From assembly GCF_003121625.1 (NCBI RefSeq), contig NZ_QDDJ01000013.1, forward strand, positions 99,691-163,690: DNA of 64,000 bases. The letters run 5' to 3'. Under the pieces are notes generated by a model. The model did no database searches. It was not told the DNA's origin and saw only the letters and a program-made list of their open reading frames with translations. This DNA comes from Ornithinimicrobium cavernae (GTDB taxonomy: Bacteria > Actinomycetota > Actinomycetes > Actinomycetales > Dermatophilaceae). A program made the translations under genes and the position numbers. Position 1 is the first letter of the stretch, and each line of letters begins with the position of its first letter. This document shows positions 22,207 through 31,505 of this stretch, piece by piece.

Positions 22207-22707
22207 GTGACCGACACCACCACCAAGCAGACGGCTACCTACCTGACGCCTGAGGCGCATGCTCGCCTGCAGGCGGAGCTGGCCACCCTCAAGGGCGAGG
22301 GCCGGAGCGAGATCTCCCGGCGCATCGAGGAGGCCCGCGAGGAGGGTGACCTCAAGGAGAACGGCGGCTACCACGCGGCCAAGGAGGAGCAGGGCAAGAT
22401 GGAGGCCCGCATCCGCCAGCTCGAGCAGCTTCTCCAGAACGTCACGATCGGCAGTGCCCCGGCGGACGACGGCGTCGTCGAGCCCGGCATGGTTGTCACC
22501 GTCGAGATGTTCGGCGAGGAGGAGAAGTTCCTCCTCGGCAGCCGCGAGATCATCGGGGACGACGAGACGCTGACCGTCTACAGCGAGAAGTCCCCCATGG
22601 GCGCGGCGATCGTCGGCCACGTGCCGGGCGACGTCACGACCTACCAGGCCCCGAACGGCAAGAGCTTCGAGGTCAAGATCATCTCCGCGACGCCCTACTC
22701 GTCCTGA
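22207..22707 (+). CDS. greA: Transcription elongation factor GreA
   Basis: This factor stimulates transcript cleavage by backtracked RNA polymerase through its secondary channel. It has 166 residues. The N-terminal coiled coil carries EAREEGDLKENGGYHAAKEEQGKMEARI, whose tip Asp/Glu pair (GDLKEN) is the catalytic acidic pair. The C-terminal FKBP-like domain follows (TVYSEKSPMGAAIVGHVPGD). The GTG at 22207 is chosen because GGAG lies 9 bases upstream; open frame extends to 22168. The leader RNA upstream is unusual. Its neighbours mca and DUF4307 are the normal actinobacterial context. Confidence 0.95.
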   Translation: MTDTTTKQTATYLTPEAHARLQAELATLKGEGRSEISRRIEEAREEGDLKENGGYHAAKEEQGKMEARIRQLEQLLQNVTIGSAPADDGVVEPGMVVTVEMFGEEEKFLLGSREIIGDDETLTVYSEKSPMGAAIVGHVPGDVTTYQAPNGKSFEVKIISATPYSS

Positions 22708-22749
22708 GTCCCGACCGACGCACGGCGTCGGAGCACAGCACCCCAGATG

Positions 22750-22789
22750 CCGCCCCGTGCGGTCGGTTCAGCCGGCCAGCACGGGGCGG
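22750..22789. terminator. Convergent terminator between greA and ilvA
   Basis: An 11-bp stem (CCGCCCCGTGC at 22750-22760 with its complement at 22779-22789) carries an inner GC stem. It overlaps the last codons of ilvA and lies 43 bases after the greA stop. There is no U-tract. Confidence 0.65.
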
Positions 22790-24009
22790 TATCCGTGTGC
22801 GGTGAGGGTGTGCACGACGTGCTCGGAGTGCTCGTGCCCGTCCGTCTCGACCGTGACCCCGATCTGCACCTCGTGCACGTGCAGGGAGGGTGTGGTGCGT
22901 CCGTGCTGCACCTCCAGGACGTTGGCACGCTCCTGCGCGAGCAGGGCCAGCAGCCCTGAGAGGGAGCCGGGGCGGTCCGGGACCGTCACCCGGAACTGCA
23001 GGTAGCGCCCGGCGATGCCGAGCCCCGTGCGGATGATCCGCAGCATCAGCAGCGTGTCGATGTTGCCACCGGAGAGCACCGCCACCACGGGCCGGTCGGG
23101 GTCGCCCAGCGGCTCGCCGCCGTCGGCGGCGCGGTCCATCAGGTGCGCCACGGCGGCGGCACCGGCCGGCTCCACGACGAGCTTGGCCCGCTCGAGCAGG
23201 AACAGCATGGCGCGGGCGATCGCGTCCTCGCCGACCGTCTCGACGCCGTCGACGAGGTCACGCACCAGCGCGAACGGGACGTCGCCCGGGCGGCCCACGG
23301 CGATGCCGTCGGCCATCGTCGTCATCTTCTCGACCGGCACGGGGTGACCGGCGGCCAGCGAGCCGGGCCAGGCAGCCGCCTCCTCGGCCTGGACCCCGAT
23401 GACCCGCACATCGGGGCGCACCGCCTTGACCGCCGTGGCGATGCCGGCGAGCAGCCCGCCACCCCCGAGGCAGACGAGGATGGTGCCGACGTCCGGGACC
23501 TGCTCGAGGATCTCCAGCCCGCAGGTGCCCTGGCCGGCGACGATGGCCGGGTGGTCGAACGGCGGGATGAACACGGCGCCCGTCTCCTGCTCGAACTGCC
23601 GGGCCCGCTCGATGCAGTCGTCGATCGTGGTGCCGACCTGCTCGACCGTGGCGCCGTAGCCTCGGGTGGCCCGCAGCTTGGGCATGGAGGCCCCGTTGGG
23701 CATGAACACGGTGGCCTCGATGTCGAGCAGCTGTGCTGCGAGGGCGACGCCCTGCGCGTGGTTGCCGGCGCTCGCGGCCACCACTCCCCTGGCGCGCTCC
23801 TCCGCCGAGAGCGCGGCCATGCGGGTGTAGGCCCCGCGGATCTTGAAGGACCCCGCGCGCCCCATGTTCTCGCACTTCAGGTGCACCGGGACCCCCGCGA
23901 GGGTGCTCAGCGCCTGGCTGAACTCCATCGGGGTGGGCTTCATGACGCCGGCCAGGAGCTCCTTGGCGGCCTCGATGTCGGCTGGGGATACAGGTGGCGT
24001 CGTTGTCAC
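22768..24009 (-). CDS. ilvA: Threonine ammonia-lyase with ACT domain
   Basis: This PLP enzyme deaminates threonine to 2-oxobutanoate for isoleucine synthesis. It has 413 residues. GSFKIRGAYTRM contains the PLP lysine, and VVAASAGNHAQGVALAA and CLGGGGLLAGIATAVK (phosphate-binding Gly loop) are present. A single ACT domain of about 75 residues ends the protein (FRVTVPDRPGSLSGLLALLA). This short form resembles the IlvA1/TdcB-ACT group, so allosteric control may differ from the two-ACT E. coli enzyme. It is monocistronic, with unusual hairpins in its upstream gap. Confidence 0.93.
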   Translation of the reverse strand: MTTTPPVSPADIEAAKELLAGVMKPTPMEFSQALSTLAGVPVHLKCENMGRAGSFKIRGAYTRMAALSAEERARGVVAASAGNHAQGVALAAQLLDIEATVFMPNGASMPKLRATRGYGATVEQVGTTIDDCIERARQFEQETGAVFIPPFDHPAIVAGQGTCGLEILEQVPDVGTILVCLGGGGLLAGIATAVKAVRPDVRVIGVQAEEAAAWPGSLAAGHPVPVEKMTTMADGIAVGRPGDVPFALVRDLVDGVETVGEDAIARAMLFLLERAKLVVEPAGAAAVAHLMDRAADGGEPLGDPDRPVVAVLSGGNIDTLLMLRIIRTGLGIAGRYLQFRVTVPDRPGSLSGLLALLAQERANVLEVQHGRTTPSLHVHEVQIGVTVETDGHEHSEHVVHTLTAHGYRPVLAG

Positions 24010-24110
24010 GAGGTCACCCTAGTCGCGACCGGGCGGGGCCGGGCCGTGCGCAGGTGTGTCCGTCGTGGCAGCCGGACGCAGTGGTGCTCGCTCCCCGCAG
24101 CCGCGTCTGA

Positions 24111-24168
24111 CAGCAGCTTGTGCTTCTTCGAGCCGGACAGAGCCAGCTCGAAGAAGCACAAGCTGCTG
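24111..24168. repeat. Perfect 23-bp inverted repeat with 12-base loop
   Basis: Positions 24111-24133 and 24146-24168 are exact reverse complements (arm begins CAGCAGCTTGTGCTTCTTCG). The arms are less GC-rich than their surroundings. The element lies in the 298-base gap between aceB (ends 24308) and ilvA (starts 24009), separate from the aceB terminator at 24214-24256. No T-tract flanks it. The 13-mer TTCTTCGAGCCGG is shared with the inverted repeat at 7562-7643. It may be a palindromic repeat element. Confidence 0.8.
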
Positions 24169-24213
24169 CAAGTCGTCATGGCAACGCTACGAGAAGAGAT
24201 CCGGCCACGCGCA

Positions 24214-24256
24214 GAGGTGCGCGGTGCGACGTCCGGGACATCACACCGCGCACCTC
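24214..24256 (-). terminator. Terminator of the aceA-aceB genes
   Basis: A perfect 13-bp stem (GAGGTGCGCGGTG at 24214-24226 with 24244-24256) lies 52 bases downstream of the aceB stop. The loop holds a further short GTCC/GGAC pairing. Confidence 0.7.
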
Positions 24257-24307
24257 GTGGTCACCCGGCTCGGGCTGACGGTCGGTGACCGGCGCCCGCC
24301 GACCTGC

Positions 24308-26017
<1,710 letters not shown>

Positions 26018-26071
26018 CTTGGGTCTCCTTCTCGTATGCGGTGTGGCCGGGTGTGGGGTGACCGCGGCGGT

Positions 26072-27400
26072 CTAGTGGAACTGCTCTGCCTCGGTGGAGC
26101 CGGTCAGCGCGAGGGTGCCGCTGGTGGGGTTGATCGCGGTGGAGACCTGGTCGAAGTAGCCGGTGCCGACCTCGGCCTGGTGCTTGACCGCGGTGTAACC
26201 GCGCTCGGCATCGGCGAACTCGGCCTCCTGCAGCTCGACGTAGGCGGACATCCCGGTGCGGGCGTAGCCGTGGGCGAGGGAGAACATCGAGTGGTTCAGG
26301 GCGTGGAAACCGGCCAGGGTGATGAACTGGAACCGGTAGCCCAGCGCACCCAGCTCGTCCTGGAAGGCGGCGATCTCGCTGTCGGACAGCGCCGACTTCC
26401 AGTTGAAGGATGGCGAGCAGTTGTAGGCGAGCATCTTGCCGGGGAACTCCTTGTGGAGCTCGGTGGCGAACTCGCGGGCCAGGCCCAGGTCCGGGGTGCC
26501 GGTCTCGACCCAGATCAGGTCGGAGTGCGGGGCGTAGGCCTTGGCGCGGGCCAGCACCGGCTCGATGCCGTTGCGCACGCGGTAGAAGCCCTCGCTGGTG
26601 CGCTCGCCGGTGACGAACTCCTGGTCGATGGGGTCGACGTCGCTGGTCAGCAGGTCGGCGGCCAGCGCGTCGGTGCGGGCGATCACCAGGCTCGGCACAC
26701 CGAGCGTGTCGGCCGCCAGGCGGGCCGCGTTGAGGGTCCGGACGTGCTGCGCCGTCGGCACCAGGACCTTGCCGCCGAGGTGGCCGCACTTCTTCTCCGA
26801 GGCGAGCTGGTCCTCCCAGTGCACCCCGGCGGCGCCGGCGACGATCATCGACTTCATCAGCTCGAAGGCGTTGAGCGGGCCGCCGAAGCCGGCCTCGGCG
26901 TCGGCGACGATCGGCACCAGGTAGTCGGTGCCGTTCTCACCGTTGGCCCAGTCGATCTGGTCCGCGCGCACCAGCGCGTTGTTGATGCGACGGACCACGG
27001 CCGGGACCGAGTTGGCCGGGTAGAGGCTCTGGTCCGGGTAGGTCTGCCCGGCGAGGTTCGCGTCGGCCGCGACCTGCCACCCGGAGAGGTAGATCGCCTC
27101 GAGCCCCGCGCGGACCTGCTGCACGGCCTGGTTGCCGGTCAGCGCACCGAGGGCGCGGGTGAAGGTCTTGGTCTGCAGCTGCTCCCAGAGCTTCTCCGCA
27201 CCCCGGCGGGCGAGGGTGTTCTCCTCCACCACGCTGCCCCGCAGTCGCACCACGTCCTCGGCCGAGTAGGTGCGCTCGATGCCGGACCAGCGCGGGTTGG
27301 CGGCCCACTCGGTGCGCAGCGCCTCGGCGGCCGACGTGATCGCCGTGGGGGCGTCGGTGGGCTCGGTGGTGGCGTCCGGGGTGTTCAGCGTGACAGTCAT
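26072..27400 (-). CDS. aceA: Isocitrate lyase
   Basis: This enzyme cleaves isocitrate to glyoxylate and succinate, bypassing the CO2-releasing TCA steps. It has 442 residues, the short bacterial form. The catalytic [14 protein letters not shown] motif is intact, with [24 protein letters not shown] (the metal-binding DAEAGFG) before it. It starts 153 bases from ramB on the opposite strand. In corynebacteria RamB represses aceA and aceB, and candidate RamB-type TTTGC/GCAAA elements lie in this gap, so carbon-source control is likely. Confidence 0.97.
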   Translation of the reverse strand: MTVTLNTPDATTEPTDAPTAITSAAEALRTEWAANPRWSGIERTYSAEDVVRLRGSVVEENTLARRGAEKLWEQLQTKTFTRALGALTGNQAVQQVRAGLEAIYLSGWQVAADANLAGQTYPDQSLYPANSVPAVVRRINNALVRADQIDWANGENGTDYLVPIVADAEAGFGGPLNAFELMKSMIVAGAAGVHWEDQLASEKKCGHLGGKVLVPTAQHVRTLNAARLAADTLGVPSLVIARTDALAADLLTSDVDPIDQEFVTGERTSEGFYRVRNGIEPVLARAKAYAPHSDLIWVETGTPDLGLAREFATELHKEFPGKMLAYNCSPSFNWKSALSDSEIAAFQDELGALGYRFQFITLAGFHALNHSMFSLAHGYARTGMSAYVELQEAEFADAERGYTAVKHQAEVGTGYFDQVSTAINPTSGTLALTGSTEAEQFH

Positions 27401-27498
27401 GAGACGTCCCTTCGGGTCGGTGGGCGCGTGCTGGTGGTGCCCTTCAGCAGAAGCGCCGTTCTGGTGCGATGACCCATCATTGAGTCAAGATCAACCCC

Positions 27499-27553
27499 CT
27501 TTGCACCGAATGTGGTGGTCAATTTTCGCGATTCTTGCGCTACCGTGGCGCAA
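27499..27553. promoter_or_regulatory. RamB-like binding elements between aceA and ramB
   Basis: CTTTGCA (27499-27505) and the inverted pair TTGCGC/GCGCAA (27535-27540 with 27548-27553) resemble the halves of the corynebacterial RamB site built on TTTGCAAA. The inverted pair overlaps the ramB start codon, which fits negative autoregulation. Its divergent placement would let one regulator control both genes. This is inference from similarity only. Confidence 0.45.
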
Positions 27554-28992
27554 TGACAGATCTCGCGAGCGCTCCGGACCCGATCACCATCGGTCGCCAG
27601 CTGCGGCACGTCCGTCGGAGCTCGGGCCGGACGCTCGACGACGTGGCCGGCGCGGCCGGCATCTCCGGGTCGGCGCTGTCGCTGCTGGAGAACGGCAAGC
27701 GCGAGGCCAAGGTGTCCACGTTGGCCGCCCTCGCCCAGGCCCTGGGCACGGACCTGTCCGACCTGCTCCAGGCGCGTCCACCGAGCCGTCGGGCCGCGCT
27801 GGAGATCGCGCTGGAGAAGGCCCAGCGCGCGGACTCCTTCGAGGCGCTCGGCGTGCCCGCCGTCAAGATCGGGCCGCGACTGCCGACCGAGGCCCTGGAG
27901 GCGCTGGTCGGCATGCACGAGGCCCTCGCCGCGGTGCAGGCCGAGCGGGCGGCGACCCCCGAGCAGGCCCGGCGGGCCAATGCCGAGCTGCGCGACCGGA
28001 TGCGGGCGGCCGACAACTACTTCCCGGAGATCGAGGCCCAGGCGGCTGGACTGCTCCGGGCGATCGACCACCGCGGCGGACCGATCACCCGCACCGCGGT
28101 CGACAAGCTGGCGGCGCACCTGGGCTTCCACCTCGTGCACACCACGGCCCTGCCCAGCTCGACCCGGTCGGTGACTGACCTGGCCAACCGCCGGATCTAC
28201 CTGCCGCAGCCGGACGCCGGGCAGAGCGACTCGCGCTGGTTGGCGCTCCAGGCCCTCGGCCACGTCGTGCTGGGTCACGATGTGCCTGCCGACTACGCGG
28301 AGTTCCTCTCCCAGCGCGTCGAGATCAACTACTTCTCCGCGGCCCTGCTCATCCCGGAGACCAGTGCCGTGCACCTGCTCACCCGCGCCAAGGCCGCCAA
28401 GGACATCGCCATCGAGGACCTGCGCGACGCGTATGCGGTGTCCTACGAGACGGCGGCCCACCGGTTCACCAACCTGGCGACCCGGCACCTGGACCTGCCG
28501 GTGCACTTCATGCGGATCTCCGAGGCCGGGCTGATCTACAAGGCCTACGAGAACGACGGCGTGCGGTTCCCCAGCGACGCGACAGGCGCCATCGAGGGAC
28601 AACGGGTCTGCCGGCACTGGACGGCGCGGGTGGTCTTCGAGCAGCCCGACCTGTCCAACGCCTACCAGCAGTACACCGACACCAAGTCCGGCACCTACTG
28701 GTGCTCGGCCGTGGTGGACCGCACCGCCAACGGCACCTTCTCGGTCAGCGTCGGCGTGCCCTATGCCTCGGTGAAGTGGATGCGCGGCCGCGAGACGACG
28801 TCCCGGTCACAGTCGCGCTGCCCCGACCCCACCTGCTGCGCGCAGCCGCCGGCCGAGCTGGCCCAGCGGTGGGCCGGCATGGCCTGGCCCAGCGCCCGGG
28901 TCCACTCCCACCTCCTGGCGGCCATGCCGCCCGGCGTCTTCCCCGGTGTCGACGACACCGAGGTGCTCCAGTTCCTGGAGCAGCAGGCCTGA
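27553..28992 (+). CDS. ramB: RamB-type short-chain fatty-acyl regulator (XRE/ImmA-IrrE)
   Basis: This is a 479-residue regulator of acetate and glyoxylate metabolism. An N-terminal XRE helix-turn-helix (residues about 12-75: IGRQLRHVRRSSGRTLDDVAGAAG, then GSALSLLENGKREAKVSTLAALA) is followed by an IrrE/ImmA-like domain with ALGHVVLGHDVPADYAEFLSQRVEINYF. A C-terminal DUF2083 region follows, with a Cys-rich stretch (CPDPTCC). It is divergent from aceA-aceB, the classical RamB targets. The start lies inside an inverted repeat and has no clear ribosome binding site, consistent with leaderless translation. Confidence 0.9.
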   Translation: MTDLASAPDPITIGRQLRHVRRSSGRTLDDVAGAAGISGSALSLLENGKREAKVSTLAALAQALGTDLSDLLQARPPSRRAALEIALEKAQRADSFEALGVPAVKIGPRLPTEALEALVGMHEALAAVQAERAATPEQARRANAELRDRMRAADNYFPEIEAQAAGLLRAIDHRGGPITRTAVDKLAAHLGFHLVHTTALPSSTRSVTDLANRRIYLPQPDAGQSDSRWLALQALGHVVLGHDVPADYAEFLSQRVEINYFSAALLIPETSAVHLLTRAKAAKDIAIEDLRDAYAVSYETAAHRFTNLATRHLDLPVHFMRISEAGLIYKAYENDGVRFPSDATGAIEGQRVCRHWTARVVFEQPDLSNAYQQYTDTKSGTYWCSAVVDRTANGTFSVSVGVPYASVKWMRGRETTSRSQSRCPDPTCCAQPPAELAQRWAGMAWPSARVHSHLLAAMPPGVFPGVDDTEVLQFLEQQA

Positions 28993-29007
28993 GGCTGCCG
29001 CACCACC

Positions 29008-29091
29008 GACCTGGTTGACGGTGCCGCCGACCTGGTTGACGGTGCCGCCGACCTTTGTGACAGTGCCGCCGACCTTTGTGACAGTGCCACG
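29008..29091. repeat. Four tandem 21-bp repeats
   Basis: Four contiguous 21-bp units lie between ramB and the convergent reductase gene: two GACCTGGTTGACGGTGCCGCC (29008, 29029) and two GACCTTTGTGACAGTGCCGCC-type units (29050, 29071). The pairwise A-A-B-B pattern suggests separate duplication of two variants. The period is a multiple of three and the bottom strand reads TVTKVGG/TVNQVGG repeats, but no gene start supports translation. Confidence 0.85.
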
Positions 29092-29112
29092 GCGCCACCC
29101 GCGCCGTGGCAC
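29084..29112. terminator. Convergent terminator after ramB
   Basis: A perfect 12-bp stem (GTGCCACGGCGC at 29084-29095 with 29101-29112) and a 5-base loop overlap the end of the 21-bp repeat array and touch the stop of the convergent reductase gene. Confidence 0.75.
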
Positions 29113-29113
29113 C

Positions 29114-30175
29114 TCATGCGTCGATCTCGAGGTCCTCCAGCGGGGTGGAGCAGCACAGCAGGATCTTCCCCTCGTCGATCTCGCGCGGCCGGATGCCACC
29201 CGCGTGCTGCATGTCCACGCTGCCACAGAGCAGCAGGCTCTTGCACGTGCCACAGACTCCCTCCCCGCACGAGGAGGGCACGGTCAGGCCGGCCCACGCC
29301 GCGGCCGCGAGCACCGTCGTGGCGCTGTCGCACTCGATGGTGCGCCCGCTGCGGCGGAACACGACCTGACGTGTGGTCGTCCCGGCCCCCGCCGCCGGCT
29401 CCGCGCGCGGGGTGCCCGCGTCCAGCACGAAGGACTCCTGGTGGCAGCGCGCCGGGTCCGCGGAGACCAGCTCGAGGTGCTCGTTCACGGCCGACATGAA
29501 TCCCGGTGGCCCGCAGGTGAAGACCTCCCGGTCGAGCAGGTCCGGGGCCGCGGTGAGCAGTGCCGGCAGCGTCAGCCGACCACGCGGCCCCTGCCAGGTC
29601 TCGCGCGGCGAGTCCTCCTGGCACAGGACCGTGACCGCGGCCACGCCCCGGGCCGCCAGCTCGTCCAGCTCGTCGCGGAAGATGATGTCGTCCGGGGTGC
29701 GGGCGCAGTGGACGAAGACGATGTCCGCCGCGTCACCGAGGTCCCGGAGGGCACGGGTCATCGACATGAGCGGCGTGATCCCGCTGCCGGCCGACAGGAA
29801 GAGGTACCTGTCCGCCGGGTGCGTCGTGGTGCTGAACATCCCGAACGGGCCGGAGGCCTCCACCGTGCCACCCACCCGCAGGTGGTCGTGCAGCCAGGAG
29901 GACACCGGGCCGGACCGCTTCACGGTGATCGTGGGCCGATGGGGCTCCGCCGGGGACGAGGAGATCGTGTAGCAGCGCTCGAGGGGACCCTCCTCTCCCG
30001 GCACGGTGAGGGTGAGGTACTGCCCCGGCGCGAAGCGCAGTCCGGCGGCGCCGGGCAGTGCGAACTCGAGGCTCCGGACATCGTGGGTGACCTGGGTGGT
30101 GCCCACGCAGGTGAGCAGCCCGCTGAAGTCGTCACTCAGCGCGGGCTCGGAGACGCGGCGCAGCAGCTCGGTCAT
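29114..30175 (-). CDS. Ferredoxin--NAD(P)H reductase component of a Rieske oxygenase (GbcB-like)
   Basis: This is a 353-residue electron-transfer protein. An FAD-binding domain comes first (PGQYLTLTVPGEEGPLERCYTISSSP: RxYSxxS-like), then an NAD domain (YLFLSAGSGITPLMSM, FTCGPPGFM). A C-terminal plant-type 2Fe-2S domain follows, with SSCGEGVCGTCKSLL and a last Cys in ILLCCSTP. It overlaps the Rieske gene by 4 bases (ATGA), so it is its dedicated reductase. The closest functional model is GbcB of glycine betaine monooxygenase; stachydrine demethylase reductases are equally close in layout. Confidence 0.88.
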   Translation of the reverse strand: MTELLRRVSEPALSDDFSGLLTCVGTTQVTHDVRSLEFALPGAAGLRFAPGQYLTLTVPGEEGPLERCYTISSSPAEPHRPTITVKRSGPVSSWLHDHLRVGGTVEASGPFGMFSTTTHPADRYLFLSAGSGITPLMSMTRALRDLGDAADIVFVHCARTPDDIIFRDELDELAARGVAAVTVLCQEDSPRETWQGPRGRLTLPALLTAAPDLLDREVFTCGPPGFMSAVNEHLELVSADPARCHQESFVLDAGTPRAEPAAGAGTTTRQVVFRRSGRTIECDSATTVLAAAAWAGLTVPSSCGEGVCGTCKSLLLCGSVDMQHAGGIRPREIDEGKILLCCSTPLEDLEIDA

Positions 30176-31491
30176 CGGCCCAGGTGCTCCCGCAGCCGCT
30201 CGAGGTACCAGGTGACCAGCAGGTCGACCTGGTACTCGTTCGCCGAGTAGGGGCCGGGCACGTAGGCGGGGCTGCTGACCCCGGCCTGGGTCCGGGACAC
30301 GAAGGCGGCGTCCTGCTCGTTGGTCCTGGCCCAGACCTCGGTGAGGTTGTCGAGGTCGTAGTCGGTGCCCTCGACCGCGTCCCGGTGCACGTGCCAGGTC
30401 GTCCGGACCAGGGTGCGGTCCGCCGCCAGCGGGAACGCCGTGAACGTCACCACGTGGTCGGCGAGGAAGTGGAACCAGGAGTTGGGTTGCACGTGCAGGG
30501 TCAGCCGACCGAGTCGCGCCGTGTCCAGGTCCCCGAGCAGCTTCCGGGAGGCGGCACTCCCGTCGCGGGTGTAGGACTCACCGGCCCCGTCCAGGGGCTC
30601 GCGCTGCACCCGGAAGGCGGTCGGCTGCCCGCTCAGCTCCTCGATGGCGGCACAGGGGATACCGCGCTCGTCGCAGGCCCGGGCCAGGTCGGCCTCGGCC
30701 TTGAGGTAGCGCGCGTGGGCCGGCATCAGCCGGGGCGGGATCTCGTCCAGCGCATAGCCGTAGGTGGGGAAGAACGTGCAGGTCAGCTCGGGATGGCCGG
30801 CCTCGCAGTGGTAGCACTCCCGGTTGTTCTCCATGACGAGCTTCCAGTTGCCGTGCTCCACCAGGTCCACCTGTGCCGCCACCTTGGTGTGCGCCAGCGC
30901 GTGCGGTGCCAGATAGGGCCGGAGCCGGTCCACGACGTCGTCGATGTCGGTCGGCGGCGTCGGCGACGGACAGATGAGGATCAGCCCCTCCACGACGCGG
31001 ACCGCTACCTGCCGGAGCCCGAAACAGCTCTTGTCGAAGTCCGGGGGCTGCTGGCCGGCGTGCAGCAGCCGACCGTCGGTCGCGTAGGTCCACTGGTGGT
31101 AGCCGCACACCAGGTTGCCCACGGACCCGCGCTCCTCGTGGAGCACCCGGGAGCCACGGTGTCGGCACACGTTGTGCAGCGCGCGGACCTCCCCGTCGTC
31201 GTCGCGCAGCACGATGACCGAGTAGCGGCCCAGCTCCACGGTGACGAAGTCTCCCGGCTCGGGGATCTGCGGCTCGGTGGCCACGAAGGTCCAGTGCCTG
31301 GCGAAGACCGCCTCGATGTCCAGGTCGAAGATCTCGGGACTGGTGTAGAACGGCCCCTCGAGGGCATGGCCCGGCCTGTGCCGGGCCACCAGCGCCGCAG
31401 GATCCGGTATGCCGACAGCCGGCCGGGTGGGCTCCGGCGCCGGTGCGGCGGTGGTTCCCGGAGACGTGAGGGTCTCATCAACTGCAGTCAT
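30172..31491 (-). CDS. Rieske non-heme iron oxygenase, betaine demethylase-like (GbcA/Stc2 type)
   Basis: This is the oxygenase component that oxidatively removes an N-methyl group from a quaternary amine. It has 439 residues. The Rieske centre is CRHRGSRVLHEERG with CGYHQWTY, and the iron site is NRECYHCEAGHPEL with an acidic residue further on. AGGAGG precedes the ATG at 31491; the long open frame upstream belongs to the next gene's antisense. It is followed by its reductase and preceded by a TMADH-like demethylase. Glycine betaine or proline betaine (stachydrine) are the likely substrates; the sequence alone does not decide. Confidence 0.87.
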   Translation of the reverse strand: MTAVDETLTSPGTTAAPAPEPTRPAVGIPDPAALVARHRPGHALEGPFYTSPEIFDLDIEAVFARHWTFVATEPQIPEPGDFVTVELGRYSVIVLRDDDGEVRALHNVCRHRGSRVLHEERGSVGNLVCGYHQWTYATDGRLLHAGQQPPDFDKSCFGLRQVAVRVVEGLILICPSPTPPTDIDDVVDRLRPYLAPHALAHTKVAAQVDLVEHGNWKLVMENNRECYHCEAGHPELTCTFFPTYGYALDEIPPRLMPAHARYLKAEADLARACDERGIPCAAIEELSGQPTAFRVQREPLDGAGESYTRDGSAASRKLLGDLDTARLGRLTLHVQPNSWFHFLADHVVTFTAFPLAADRTLVRTTWHVHRDAVEGTDYDLDNLTEVWARTNEQDAAFVSRTQAGVSSPAYVPGPYSANEYQVDLLVTWYLERLREHLGR

Positions 31492-31505
31492 GGGTGAACT
31501 CCTCC

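Noticed and set aside
28761..29253. Translated heptapeptide-repeat protein across the 21-bp repeats
   Set aside because: The frame runs antisense through the end of ramB, with no ribosome binding site or family match.
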